Virus record (IMG/VR): IMGVR_UViG_3300035698_023459
Coordinates: 1-23,220 of that record
Length of the DNA: 23,220 nucleotides
Strand: one strand, 5' to 3'
Source: a virus
The translations under genes and the position numbers were made by a program. Shown here in pieces: positions 1 to 6,922 of this stretch (within the stretch, counting starts at the first letter, position 1; every line of letters starts with the position of its first letter). Below the pieces are notes generated by a model. The model did no database searches. It worked only from the letters and a program-made list of their open reading frames with translations, and had not been told where the DNA came from.

Positions 1-132
1 AACATCATCCGCATGACTTCTAAATCTCCAAAAATAATAAGTTGTTTGTGCTCTAACCGTCTCGGAAAAGAAAGACAATCCCACAATTACTATCAGAACT
101 AAAATTAAAATTTCGCCTTTCCATTTTTTCAT
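1..132 (-). CDS. Secreted small protein, 3' end outside window
   Basis: A 44-codon open frame begins at an ATG (130-132) and runs off the left edge. An SD of AAAGGAG (141-147) lies eight bases upstream of the start. The first 28 residues form a Sec-type signal peptide: a basic start (MKKWKGE), a hydrophobic core rich in Ile, Leu and Val (residues 8-22), and a VRA/Q signal peptidase I site at residues 26-29. The visible mature part begins QTTYYFWRF and matches no family I recognise. It lies just after an intrinsic terminator whose U-tract is only about 18 bases from the start codon, so expression probably needs readthrough or antitermination. The secretion signal is well supported; function is unknown. 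Confidence 0.7.
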   Translation of the reverse strand, partial: MKKWKGEILILVLIVIVGLSFFSETVRAQTTYYFWRFRSHADDV

Positions 133-149
133 TTCCTATTCTCCTTTAA

Positions 150-193
150 ATAAAAAAACAACTTACTTAACATTAATCATTAAGTAAGTTGTT
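150..193 (-). terminator. Intrinsic terminator in the leader of the secreted-protein gene
   Basis: A perfect 14-bp inverted repeat (157-170 and 180-193, nine-base loop) is followed on the minus strand by a run of seven U residues (151-158 region). It would end transcripts arriving from the genes to the right. It also lies within the untranslated leader of the next gene, directly before its SD. Confidence 0.8.
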
Positions 194-337
194 CAATTTC
201 AGATTCTATACAGGGTGTTCCAAGTTATCCTATAGAGTAACTTGTTACCATTCAGCTGTTAGGAATCGAACATATTAAATTTAATTTTTATTTCATTACT
301 TTATTATAACTTATTTCTTTTCAAACTAAAAGAAAAA
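194..337 (-). other. Gene-free leader with a second hairpin
   Basis: No credible gene is visible in these 144 bases. A 7-bp stem (221-227 with 238-244, ten-base loop) lies upstream of the terminator on the transcribed strand. A short T-loop-like string (TTCGATTC on the minus strand, about 264-271) occurs, but its flanks do not pair, so it is not a tRNA. The stretch could be an attenuator-type leader or simply trailing sequence; I cannot decide. Confidence 0.35.
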
Positions 338-535
338 TTAGGCTCTAACCACAATCACTACAGGCTTCCCCGAGGATTCACTGAGAGTCCAAGCAGTATT
401 CACAATAGCTTCTTTATCTTCTACCCTTGTAAGATGAAGAGTTCCTGCTACTCCTTTTAGGTTCTTTTTTAATTCTCCAAATAATTCTTTAGTCTGAACG
501 TTGTCTCCAACATTTATTCCTAAATCATCTGCCAT
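338..535 (-). CDS. Small hypothetical protein (65 aa)
   Basis: This is a complete 65-residue frame with a good SD (AGAGGAAAATT before ATG). It follows the glycosyltransferase at 548-1402 by 12 bases and is the last gene before the terminator at 150-193, so it probably closes the transcript. The protein has a charged middle (ELFGELKKNLKG) and ends in a beta-like hydrophobic stretch (KPVVIVVRA). There is no signal peptide, membrane segment or motif I recognise. Size and position would fit a small virion or decoration protein, but that is only inference from context. Confidence 0.65.
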   Translation of the reverse strand: MADDLGINVGDNVQTKELFGELKKNLKGVAGTLHLTRVEDKEAIVNTAWTLSESSGKPVVIVVRA

Positions 536-547
536 AATTTTCCTCTC

Positions 548-1402
548 TTATTTATAAACTCTTCCTGCTTCATCTATATGACCGCAATCTATAGAAGTAT
601 CTACAAGAAATGGAAATTCTTTTTTTCCAAACTTTTTAAATTTCTTTACTCCACAGTTTTCAAATACTTTCTCTTTAACCATTCTATCGCACCAAAATAA
701 ATCTTCCGTTCCGTTCTCAGTTTTGAACTGTAAAGCTTCTGGGTCAAACCAAGCCTTTCTTGGAGTTTCAAAAACTCTTCGGATTACCATTGGTCCACTC
801 ATAGATGAGCAAGTATAAGTTTCAGATTTTTCCCATAAGTGCCGTAGAAGTGAACAATGAATAAGAGTACAACCCATTGGTATTCCATCTACCCAAACCT
901 TTTCACCTTTCTTCCATTTATCATAATAGGAATTTCCTTTGCCTCTAAAAAGAAGAGGCTCTGGATGACTGCCTTTACAAGAATATAATCCTGAGACAAC
1001 TGGAATATCTCCTTTTCTCATATACTCGGTAATCTTCAAAAAAGTATCGGGAGGAAGTAATACATCTTGGTCAATAAAAAATAACCATTCGAATCCCATT
1101 TTTAAAGCATAGTCTACGCAAATATTTCTTGCGTCAGCTACTGCCCAACCTAAAGGAGAGAACTGGTCAAAATATTGAAAGACATCTCCGTTACTCCAAT
1201 TACAAGGAATGACTTGACCGAATCTTGCTAGCACCCATTCTATTCTTACATTACCTGTAGTCGGAACTGCTATACAAATTCTCTTCTTCCAGCCTTCCCA
1301 TAAATCCCTTTTAGGAACAAAACATTTTGGTTGCATATACATTTCTAAATTTTTCTTTTTATTCTTACTAACTACTTTTTTCTTTTTAGCCTTGGTTACC
1401 AT
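548..1402 (-). CDS. GT-A fold glycosyltransferase
   Basis: A 284-residue protein when started at the ATG at 1400-1402, which has a GAGGAGCTCAAT SD. A longer in-frame start at 1447 exists, but it has no SD and overlaps the upstream gene more deeply. The first 20 residues are Lys-rich. A nucleotide-sugar-binding region starts with RICIAVPTTG (41-50), is followed by an ARN signature (91-93), and has a metal-binding DxD-type motif, FFIDQDVLLP, with D111-Q-D113. This arrangement is seen in phage and bacterial GT-A transferases that load sugars onto proteins or glycans. The acceptor-side half (about 130-284) is Cys- and Trp-containing and unassigned. The gene overlaps the methyltransferase upstream by 17 bp, so the two are probably translated together. 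Sugar and acceptor cannot be read from the sequence. Confidence 0.8.
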   Translation of the reverse strand: MVTKAKKKKVVSKNKKKNLEMYMQPKCFVPKRDLWEGWKKRICIAVPTTGNVRIEWVLARFGQVIPCNWSNGDVFQYFDQFSPLGWAVADARNICVDYALKMGFEWLFFIDQDVLLPPDTFLKITEYMRKGDIPVVSGLYSCKGSHPEPLLFRGKGNSYYDKWKKGEKVWVDGIPMGCTLIHCSLLRHLWEKSETYTCSSMSGPMVIRRVFETPRKAWFDPEALQFKTENGTEDLFWCDRMVKEKVFENCGVKKFKKFGKKEFPFLVDTSIDCGHIDEAGRVYK

Positions 1403-1982
1403 ATTGAGCTCCTCTAATTTTCTCGGCTTTAAGCCTTTCATCTTCAATTTTCTTACCTTCTTCTATTGTCATTTTAGAAAGGATAACTTCCATGTTACCA
1501 TTTTCCCACCAAGCATTTCTTTCCAGATACCAAGGTTTAGGTTTATAGATAGCATAAAGAAAATCCTTAGGGTCAAAGTAAGTAAAACTTGCTTGATTGT
1601 ATCCCTTAATATGTGTAGGGTCTTGCCAGAAACCAAAACTCCCCGCATAAGGAGTAGAAATTAAGAGCTGTCCACCTGGTTCCATAACTCTCCACCACTC
1701 ATTAAAGATGTCAATTATCAACCATGGTTTCAAATGTTCAATTAAATGTGAGCACAATATTTGGAAACAACAACTATCTGGTAAAGGGTAAGGAACAGAT
1801 TCAACATCGTGTACAATATCTACTCCCTTACACGGTCTTATATCTAAACCAATATAGTTCGGTTGTTTATTGCTTCCACAGCCACAATCCAATTTTATTC
1901 CGTGCCCATTATCCTTTAAGAGTTTCAGAATATCTTTTTTGGATTTGTAAGTTGGAGAAGTTACAATTTTCTTTTTACTCAT
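1386..1982 (-). CDS. Class I SAM-dependent methyltransferase
   Basis: A 198-residue protein from the ATG at 1980-1982, chosen because GGAGGTCGGT lies immediately upstream; an earlier ATG at 2009 falls in a hairpin and lacks an SD. Residues 30-48 hold the SAM-binding loop (KLDCGCGSNKQPNYIGLDI), with a Gly-rich motif I at 31-36 and the acidic ribose-binding D47. The post-motif II region contains CSHLIEHL (77-84), typical of the methyltransferase-11-like group, and GGQLLISTP is motif III. It overlaps the glycosyltransferase downstream by 17 bp. Likely role: O- or N-methylation of a sugar or peptide in the same modification pathway. Substrate is unknown. Confidence 0.82.
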   Translation of the reverse strand: MSKKKIVTSPTYKSKKDILKLLKDNGHGIKLDCGCGSNKQPNYIGLDIRPCKGVDIVHDVESVPYPLPDSCCFQILCSHLIEHLKPWLIIDIFNEWWRVMEPGGQLLISTPYAGSFGFWQDPTHIKGYNQASFTYFDPKDFLYAIYKPKPWYLERNAWWENGNMEVILSKMTIEEGKKIEDERLKAEKIRGAQYGNQG

Positions 1983-2002
1983 ACCGACCTCCATTAAGTA
2001 AA

Positions 2003-2026
2003 GAGGCACTCCATTACGAGTGCCCC
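2003..2026 (-). terminator. Short GC-rich hairpin after the structural-like gene
   Basis: A 7-bp stem (2005-2011 with 2018-2024, six-base loop) lies between the gene at 2049-2513 and the methyltransferase. On the minus strand it is followed by CTCTTTACTT, a poor U-tract, so it may terminate weakly or protect an mRNA end. Confidence 0.4.
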
Positions 2027-2048
2027 TATAATCTTTGCCTTTTACCTC

Positions 2049-2513
2049 TTAGCTAAATCTAAGTTGATAAGTAGCATTAACATTCTGGTTAGAAGCCCAT
2101 TGAGAAGTAGTGTAAGTAGTACCACATAAAATAGTACCAGCAACACTCGTATTCGCAAGAGCGACGTTTTGAATTGTACAAGTTGAACCCATATCAGAAC
2201 CTGCGAATTGACATGTAGCCTGTAAAGTTTTAGAAGCAACAGCAGTATTGGTTGTAGTGACTCTTGTTCCAGTCTCTCCTTCCAAACTTGTTGCGGTAAC
2301 TCCAGGAGCTGTGCCCGTACCGATTGCCATATGAGTAATTTGTTTAGAACCTGCGACAGCACCGAGTGCTCCCACAATGTAATCTTGGAAACCGAGATTA
2401 ACGACCGTGTTCTGTTTCCAGCCACTGTCGCCAACTATTTTTCCAGTCTTTCCGTCAACGATTTGTGTTCTAACAAATCCCTTGACTTTAAAATGTTCAG
2501 TTTTGCGTCCCAC
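2049..2513 (-). CDS. Probable virion structural protein, Thr/Ser-rich beta protein
   Basis: A 154-residue protein with a GTG start and a strong SD (AAAGGAGGTTCTAATA). The N-terminal third (VKGFVRTQIVDGKTGKI, then GWKQNTVVNLGFQDYIVG) and the following THMAIGTGTAPGV resemble small phage structural proteins that join a short conserved head to a beta-rich body. The second half is rich in Thr, Ser, Ala and Asn and ends in alternating hydrophobic strands (ATYQLRFS), as in fibre or decoration subunits. There is no signal peptide or membrane segment. It is the only structural-looking gene inside the glycosyltransferase/methyltransferase island and has a strong SD, so it is a candidate acceptor of the glycan. 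Structural role is moderately supported; acceptor role is inference. Confidence 0.6.
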   Translation of the reverse strand: MGRKTEHFKVKGFVRTQIVDGKTGKIVGDSGWKQNTVVNLGFQDYIVGALGAVAGSKQITHMAIGTGTAPGVTATSLEGETGTRVTTTNTAVASKTLQATCQFAGSDMGSTCTIQNVALANTSVAGTILCGTTYTTSQWASNQNVNATYQLRFS

Positions 2514-2564
2514 TATTAGAACCTCCTTTCAAATAGACGCATAAGAAAAGATTCACCTATCTTA

Positions 2565-2593
2565 ATTATATTCTTTTTTTCATTTTAAATAAA
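2565..2593 (-). promoter_or_regulatory. Possible promoter before the structural-like gene
   Basis: A perfect TATAAT -10 box (minus strand, 2565-2570) lies about 50 bases before the GTG at 2513. At 17-bp spacing the -35 position reads TTTATT, a poor match. In AT-rich DNA such boxes occur by chance, so this is tentative. Confidence 0.25.
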
Positions 2594-3295
2594 GAGCTTT
2601 TCTTCAGCCTTCAATCTTTTCTCTTCATTTATAAATAATGTTCTGTTCAAAAAAGAATCAGTGTATCTTTCCGTCAGCAAGTTATCTCTTTCACTCTGGA
2701 AGACTTCCCATCTTTCTTTTCCAAAAACTTTTATAATGGATTCGCCTCCGTACCATAATACATTTGTATCAGAACAGAAGACAGATAACCACCAGCTATT
2801 CTCTAACCGTATAAGCCAGTCATCATCTCCTCCCGTAAAAAATTTTTTATCAAAATATCCTATCTCATTAAAACATTGTTTCCTAATTAAACAAAATCCC
2901 ATCTTAATAAATTCTTGTTTACCATCTATCTTATTATACACTCTTCCTTCAATAAAACCAATTCTTTTACCTAAAGTGTAATTCCATAATTTATCTAACC
3001 AGAATTTATCTTTAATAATTGTTTCACTATCTAACAAAGCAAACCAATCACATTTACTTGTTCTAATTGCCAGATTCCTTCCGTCAGCAAAACCTTTTGT
3101 CTTTGTATTCAGAATAAGGTGGTCAATCTTATTATCAAGTAACCATTCTTTAGAGCCATCTTTTGAATTTTGGTCAACCACTATAATTTTGTAAGGCTCT
3201 TCCGTATTTTCTTTTATTGATTTAATGCATTCTTCAATATATCCTAAACCGTTACAATTTAAAATAATGATTTCAATTTCGTTTGCTATATTCAT
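2585..3295 (-). CDS. Family 2 glycosyltransferase
   Basis: A 236-residue GT2-like enzyme. The N-terminal strand EIEIIILNCNGLGYI (6-20) and IIVVDQNSKDGS (37-48) form the classic GT2 nucleotide-binding start. NTKTKGFADGRNLAI (63-77) matches the GT2 NxGxAxGRN region, and the metal-binding motif is LDSE (D89-S-E91), a variant of DxD. GFCLIRKQCFNEIGYFD and GGDDDW (155-160) correspond to the acceptor-side ED-type catalytic region. Its ATG overlaps the stop codon of the 54-codon gene upstream (ATGA), and its AGAGG SD lies inside a predicted hairpin (3299-3382). Membrane segments are absent, so it should be cytosolic. Sugar and acceptor are unknown. Confidence 0.85.
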   Translation of the reverse strand: MNIANEIEIIILNCNGLGYIEECIKSIKENTEEPYKIIVVDQNSKDGSKEWLLDNKIDHLILNTKTKGFADGRNLAIRTSKCDWFALLDSETIIKDKFWLDKLWNYTLGKRIGFIEGRVYNKIDGKQEFIKMGFCLIRKQCFNEIGYFDKKFFTGGDDDWLIRLENSWWLSVFCSDTNVLWYGGESIIKVFGKERWEVFQSERDNLLTERYTDSFLNRTLFINEEKRLKAEEKLFI

Positions 3296-3456
3296 GAAGT
3301 GCCTCTGGAGAAAACCTTTTCAATGATTAGAGTTCGGTTTTTAATAAAACCATACGCAAAGTCTCCCTTCTCCCAGAGGCACAATTTTTTTATATATTGC
3401 AGAGCCTGCAAGGCTATTGCATTAATTGTATTCTCTACTCTCTTATACTTCTTCAT
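3292..3456 (-). CDS. Small basic protein (54 aa) coupled to the GT2 gene
   Basis: This 54-codon frame starts at the ATG at 3454-3456 with a good SD (AAGGAAGT). It ends in a TGA that overlaps the ATG of the GT2 gene, so translation is probably coupled. The product is basic and helical at the start (MKKYKRVENTINAIALQALQ), with no motif I can assign. The reading frame passes through both arms of the inverted repeat at 3299-3382, so translating it would open the hairpin that covers the GT2 SD. It could be a true small protein or mainly a leader peptide controlling the GT2 gene. Frame, SD and overlap support it; function is unknown. Confidence 0.55.
   Translation of the reverse strand: MKKYKRVENTINAIALQALQYIKKLCLWEKGDFAYGFIKNRTLIIEKVFSRGTS
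3299..3382 (-). promoter_or_regulatory. Hairpin covering the GT2 ribosome binding site
   Basis: Inverted repeat arms at 3299-3312 and 3368-3382 pair over 14 bp with one bulged G. On the minus-strand mRNA, the arm next to the GT2 start contains its AGAGG SD. Unless the overlapping 54-codon frame is translated, this SD would be hidden. This is a sequence-based inference. Confidence 0.45.
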
Positions 3457-3466
3457 ACTTCCTTCT

Positions 3467-3631
3467 TTATTTTTTGCAACGATGAATACACTTTACACAA
3501 TTCTCTTCGTAAAATATCATCTGATAAACTTTTGAACTATCTCTAAAATTTTCCCAAGTATAACAACGTCCACAATCTTTTAGCATACACCATTTAGGTG
3601 GTTTGTATCTTGGCTTGTCATTTCCTAACAT
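3467..3631 (-). CDS. Small Cys-rich protein (54 aa), possible metal binder
   Basis: From the ATG at 3629-3631 this encodes 54 residues. That ATG overlaps the stop region of the upstream gene and has AGGAATATT nearby; a longer frame to 3694 has no SD. Six cysteines are arranged C-x4-C-x2-C (15, 20, 23) and C-x2-C-x3-C (45, 48, 52) in a basic protein ending CVKCIHRCKK. The spacing suggests a zinc- or iron-sulfur-binding micro-domain, but I cannot assign a family. It lies between a methyltransferase and the GT2-coupled small gene, so it may be an accessory factor of the modification island. Confidence 0.55.
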   Translation of the reverse strand: MLGNDKPRYKPPKWCMLKDCGRCYTWENFRDSSKVYQMIFYEENCVKCIHRCKK

Positions 3632-4203
3632 TTTTGTAATATTCCTATTCCACAAGGATTGGTCTTTCCAAAAATTTCTATATAGCCAGCCCACTCGGGA
3701 TTCTTTTTTATCTCGTTGAATTTTCTAAATGGTCCATTTCCGTGAGGAACTATATCGTGAAGAATAACTAAGCCTCCACTTCTTACATATTTTTTGTATT
3801 CATCAACATCTGAAGAAACATAAAGATAATCGTGTCGACCATCTATAAATAAAATGTCTGCTTGTTTTTCTTCTAAAGCTAATCCAACTTTTGCTATCGT
3901 TCCCATATCAACACTATTACCAATAATAAATTTTATTTCTTTATCCTCTTTGTATTTTTCTTGAAGCTCTGGAATAAATCCTCTATCGTTAAGGTCAACA
4001 CTAATTAATAATCCATTTTTACTTAAAAGAATTTCTCTCCAGAATCTTAAAGTGCCACCTTTGAAAGTTCCTATTTCGATTATGATTCTTGGTTCAGCCA
4101 TACTTAATGCTGTACTTAACATATTATGTAGTTCAAATTTATTTTGAGCTGGTCCATATTTCTGCTGGCTGAATAATTCATCAAACTTTTTTTGTGATAT
4201 CAT
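3625..4203 (-). CDS. Class I methyltransferase, CmcI/methyltransferase-24 type
   Basis: A 192-residue protein with a strong SD (AAGGAGGAAGAAA). The SAM-binding motif is IIIEIGTFKGG (40-50), followed by the acidic strand end LISVDLNDRG (66-75). ADILFIDGRHDY (115-126) and GGLVILHD (143-150) are the Asp/His signature of the group that includes cephalosporin-hydroxylase-like CmcI proteins and sugar O-methyltransferases. The gene overlaps the preceding methyltransferase by 23 bp. It is a distant relative of the gene at 4894-5505, sharing the FIDG(E/R)H and HD landmarks, so the island has two members of one family. Probable role: O-methylation of a sugar hydroxyl; position and substrate unknown. 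Confidence 0.8.
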   Translation of the reverse strand: MISQKKFDELFSQQKYGPAQNKFELHNMLSTALSMAEPRIIIEIGTFKGGTLRFWREILLSKNGLLISVDLNDRGFIPELQEKYKEDKEIKFIIGNSVDMGTIAKVGLALEEKQADILFIDGRHDYLYVSSDVDEYKKYVRSGGLVILHDIVPHGNGPFRKFNEIKKNPEWAGYIEIFGKTNPCGIGILQKC

Positions 4204-4897
4204 TTTCTTCCTCCTTGCGAGAATCTACTAATTTTTTATATCTTGGGATTAATGCTTTATGAAGGTAAATAAATTCAAGAGAGTCAATAATTTTATCTGC
4301 TAGTAAAGGGTATTTTTCCTTTTCACTTTCTCTTAGAAAGAGGAAAAGATTCTGCCCATACCACCATTGCTTAGTACAATATTTTTTTATTCTATCTCTA
4401 ACATCAACACAACCGAATCCTTTAGATTGAAATTTATTAATCCAATAATCAGGGAACTGCTCATTCACATGGTGCCGTCCTCCTTGTAATGAGATTGCCG
4501 CACTAAATAAAATTAAATCTCCGTGAATTGTTAAGTCCTCTATAAAGGTATCAGCTCTTTCTTCGGATAAATGTTCAGCTACTTCTAAACAAAGAACTAA
4601 ATCAAATTTTCTTTCTAAGTCAAATCTTTTTTCTAAATCTTTAACAATAAATTCTTTTTCATAAACCACTAAAGCTTCATCTTCAATCCATTTACCTTCT
4701 AACCCTACAACATCTTCAACTCCTATATCTTTCAAAACTTTTAGCCAAGCACCTATCCCGCAACCTACATCGAGAGCCGATTTCAAAGGAGGAAGTAACA
4801 AGGAAATATTTTCAAGTATTTTTTTTATGACTACAAAATAAGACTCGGGTAAATTGTAATAATCTTTTGCTTTATATTGTTCTCCGATATTATTCAT
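4181..4897 (-). CDS. SAM-dependent methyltransferase
   Basis: A 238-residue protein with motif I ALDVGCGIGA (41-50), an acidic GLEGKW strand end after it, and LVLCLEVAEHLSEE in the post-II position, as in methyltransferase-11/23-type enzymes. HHVNEQFPDYWINKF and the following aromatic stretch fit a substrate-binding C-terminal region found in phage and cell-wall sugar methyltransferases. The start ATG overlaps the stop of the upstream methyltransferase gene (ATGA), with a modest SD, so translation is probably coupled. The last 23 bp overlap the next methyltransferase. Three methyltransferase genes in a row suggest successive methylations of one glycan. That the enzyme is a methyltransferase is well supported; the substrate is not. 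Confidence 0.82.
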   Translation of the reverse strand: MNNIGEQYKAKDYYNLPESYFVVIKKILENISLLLPPLKSALDVGCGIGAWLKVLKDIGVEDVVGLEGKWIEDEALVVYEKEFIVKDLEKRFDLERKFDLVLCLEVAEHLSEERADTFIEDLTIHGDLILFSAAISLQGGRHHVNEQFPDYWINKFQSKGFGCVDVRDRIKKYCTKQWWYGQNLFLFLRESEKEKYPLLADKIIDSLEFIYLHKALIPRYKKLVDSRKEEENDITKKV

Positions 4898-5505
4898 TTC
4901 TTCACCAAGACTTTTATTCCACAGTGTCCTACTGCGTGGTTAAATTCGCAACATACTTTAAAAGGTGATTTAGCCAAATCATATTCAGCTCCATATTTTA
5001 TTCTATCTTTTACTGGAAGAATGATATCATCTACAGCTCGTCTTACATTACCATTTCTTGTAGCATCGTGCCAAACTATTAAACATTCTTCCCCTAAAAA
5101 TTCTTCATACAATTTAAAATCCGAAGTTGCTCTTTCATAGCTATGCTCTCCGTCTATAAAAAGCAAGTCAACCTTTTTTCCATTTAGTAAATTTCTTGTT
5201 TTTGAAACTGTATCTTCTGATTGACTATCTCCGAGGATAAAATTCATTCTCTCATCATATAAATAAAAATCAATAACTTCTTTTACTTTCCCAAATAATC
5301 CTTGCTCTTCATCGTGTAAATTTATATCTATTCCAATATACTTTCCTTCTTTAGATAACCAAGCATTCCAAAACTTAGTGCTTGAGCCTGTTGCTATTCC
5401 TATTTCAATAGCAACATTAAAAATCTTTTTAGTTCCGTAAAGCCATTGTAGAAATAACTGATGTTCTTTTGAAGCCTCTTTAATCATTTGTAATTTTCTT
5501 TCCAT
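4894..5505 (-). CDS. Class I methyltransferase, CmcI/methyltransferase-24 type
   Basis: A 203-residue protein. Residues 32-40 (AIEIGIATG) form motif I and YIGIDINLHDE (56-66) holds the acidic ribose-binding residue. VDLLFIDGEHSYERA (111-125) and CLIVWHDATRNGN (140-152) are the Asp/His pair typical of this O-methyltransferase-like group. It follows the GT2 gene directly (TAAATG junction) and overlaps the next methyltransferase by an ATGA. The C-terminal part (FNHAVGHCGIKVLVKK) resembles the closing strand of the family. Some relatives are annotated as cephalosporin hydroxylases, but the Gly-rich SAM loop argues for methyl transfer. Substrate unknown. Confidence 0.8.
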   Translation of the reverse strand: MERKLQMIKEASKEHQLFLQWLYGTKKIFNVAIEIGIATGSSTKFWNAWLSKEGKYIGIDINLHDEEQGLFGKVKEVIDFYLYDERMNFILGDSQSEDTVSKTRNLLNGKKVDLLFIDGEHSYERATSDFKLYEEFLGEECLIVWHDATRNGNVRRAVDDIILPVKDRIKYGAEYDLAKSPFKVCCEFNHAVGHCGIKVLVKK

Positions 5506-6207
5506 TTATTTCCATCCAGGTGGTAAAGGGTCAAGTTCAACATTATGCTTTTCTTCGTAGTGTTTTTTATCATCATCTAATGCGCTACTTCTTATAACAC
5601 CCTTTTCACTTCCTCGTCTTGTAGTCTCTCCCCACATATGGATTCCTTCGGCTCTCTCTTCTAATTTTGTTTTAAATCCAGATTCTTTTAATCTATGAAT
5701 AAAATCCGAATCGTCCCAAAACATTTTAAAGCCTATATCAAATTCTCCTATCCTTTCAAATACTTCTTTCCTAAGAAGACACATACAGATTCCATTTGAT
5801 ATATCTTTCGAATCCCAATAACTTCTTATCACAGAATAAACTGCTCCAACACTTTTATCGGTAACCATAGAATCAACCATTCTATTTATAGAATCATTTA
5901 AGGTTATGAATACATCGGAATCCATTAAAAGAAAATTAGCATAGTGTCCATCATTCTGATTTTTTATTTCTTTTAAAATTTCATTCCTTCCTCCAGCTAT
6001 TCCTAAATTTTCATTAAGAGCAACCAAAGTATCTTTCTTTATATCCATAGCTGATAAGATTTCATTAGCAGTCCCATCTGTGCTTCCTTGGTCTATGGCT
6101 ATAACATTAAGATTTATTATTGTAGATTTTCTAAGAAAGAAAAACCAAGGTCTAACAAGTTCCCTATTATTCCTAAACATTACACCGACTGTTAAATTGT
6201 AAGCCAT
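5506..6207 (-). CDS. Family 2 glycosyltransferase, copy B of a tandem pair
   Basis: A 233-residue GT2 enzyme with a clear SD (CGGAGAAATAA). It has VIAIDQGSTDGT (35-46), ENLGIAGGRNEIL (66-78), the metal motif MDSDVF (D96-S-D98), and MFWDDSDF (162-169) as the catalytic region. It aligns without gaps to the neighbouring gene at 6224-6922 over the first 170 residues. My hand count is about 93 identities (roughly 55 percent), so the two are tandem duplicates. Differences cluster in residues 41-66 and 101-140, which could change sugar or acceptor choice. No membrane segments. The shared FRNN...VxPWFxFLRKST start is a useful signature of this pair. Confidence 0.87.
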   Translation of the reverse strand: MAYNLTVGVMFRNNRELVRPWFFFLRKSTIINLNVIAIDQGSTDGTANEILSAMDIKKDTLVALNENLGIAGGRNEILKEIKNQNDGHYANFLLMDSDVFITLNDSINRMVDSMVTDKSVGAVYSVIRSYWDSKDISNGICMCLLRKEVFERIGEFDIGFKMFWDDSDFIHRLKESGFKTKLEERAEGIHMWGETTRRGSEKGVIRSSALDDDKKHYEEKHNVELDPLPPGWK

Positions 6208-6223
6208 TTATTTCTCCGTTGCG

Positions 6224-6922
6224 TTAAGTGTCTTCGTGGTATTTTTTCGGTAAAATTTTATTCCACTTCTTTTCAAAATAAGCTATGTCATGCTTCATAG
6301 CTTTTTTCCTAATCTCTCCCGACTCTGAACCGTAATTTGTAGTCTGTCCCCACATATGAACACTTCTAGCAATAGTGAACGCATTTAACATACCCGTTTT
6401 TCCCATCCTGTCCATAAAATCCGTATCGTCCCAAAACATTTTATAATTTTCGTCAAACTCTCCTATTTGTTCAAAGGCTTCTTTCCTAATCAAACAAAAA
6501 GATATTCCTCTACAGACTCTTACAAAAATGTAGTAGCTTCTAATCTCTCCGTAAACTATTCCAGCTTTTGGAAATTGTACTAAACCTTCTACTAATTTTT
6601 CAATCCCTTTTCTTTCAATAATAAAAACATCACTGTCCATTAATAATAAATTTTCATAACCACCTTGATTAAGCTCTTTCACCTTTTTTAAAATTCTATT
6701 CCTGCCTCCTGCTATTCCTAAATTTACTGGCTCTCTTATTATAAAATCTTTTTGAGGGTCAACACATTTAGTTAATTTATTAAATGTATCATCTAAACTT
6801 CCTTGGTCTATGGCTATAATTGAAAGTGGAATGTCGGTTGATTTTCTAAGAAACCAAAACCAAGGCTCTACAAGTTCCTCGTTATTTCTAAATAATACTC
6901 CAACTCTTACTCCATCAAACAT
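6224..6922 (-). CDS. Family 2 glycosyltransferase, copy A of a tandem pair
   Basis: A 232-residue GT2 enzyme. Its ATG lies in the last codons of the upstream GT gene (8-bp overlap) with a GGAGAACTAT SD. It has IIAIDQGSLDDT (35-46), NLGIAGGRNRIL (67-78), the DSD metal motif at 96-98, and MFWDDTDF (162-169). The C-terminus beyond residue 170 diverges from its paralogue in length and sequence, although both keep a HMWGxTT motif near residue 190. The copies lie head to tail with 16 bases between them. They may add two different residues, or the same residue at two positions, of one glycan. Confidence 0.87.
   Translation of the reverse strand: MFDGVRVGVLFRNNEELVEPWFWFLRKSTDIPLSIIAIDQGSLDDTFNKLTKCVDPQKDFIIREPVNLGIAGGRNRILKKVKELNQGGYENLLLMDSDVFIIERKGIEKLVEGLVQFPKAGIVYGEIRSYYIFVRVCRGISFCLIRKEAFEQIGEFDENYKMFWDDTDFMDRMGKTGMLNAFTIARSVHMWGQTTNYGSESGEIRKKAMKHDIAYFEKKWNKILPKKYHEDT

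Noticed and set aside
240-290. tRNA-like T-loop string on the minus strand
   Set aside because: The flanking bases do not form a T stem, and no acceptor, D or anticodon arms could be built around it.
307-325. TATAAT promoter box in the left intergenic region
   Set aside because: No acceptable -35 box at 16-18 bp spacing; AT-rich context makes chance matches likely.
1392-1664. Plus-strand open frame of 90 codons, and similar plus-strand frames throughout the window
   Set aside because: They lie opposite well-supported minus-strand genes, lack consistent SDs, and have the Phe/Ser/Leu-rich composition expected of AT-rich antisense frames.
3467-3694. Longer start (75 aa) for the Cys-rich small protein
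   Set aside because: The longer frame lies within the preceding methyltransferase gene and has no SD; the ATG at 3631 is better placed.
3625-5505. Annotation of the CmcI-like genes as cephalosporin hydroxylases
   Set aside because: The Gly-rich SAM-binding loops and the company of GTs fit methyltransferases; the hydroxylase name comes from a historical annotation of the family.
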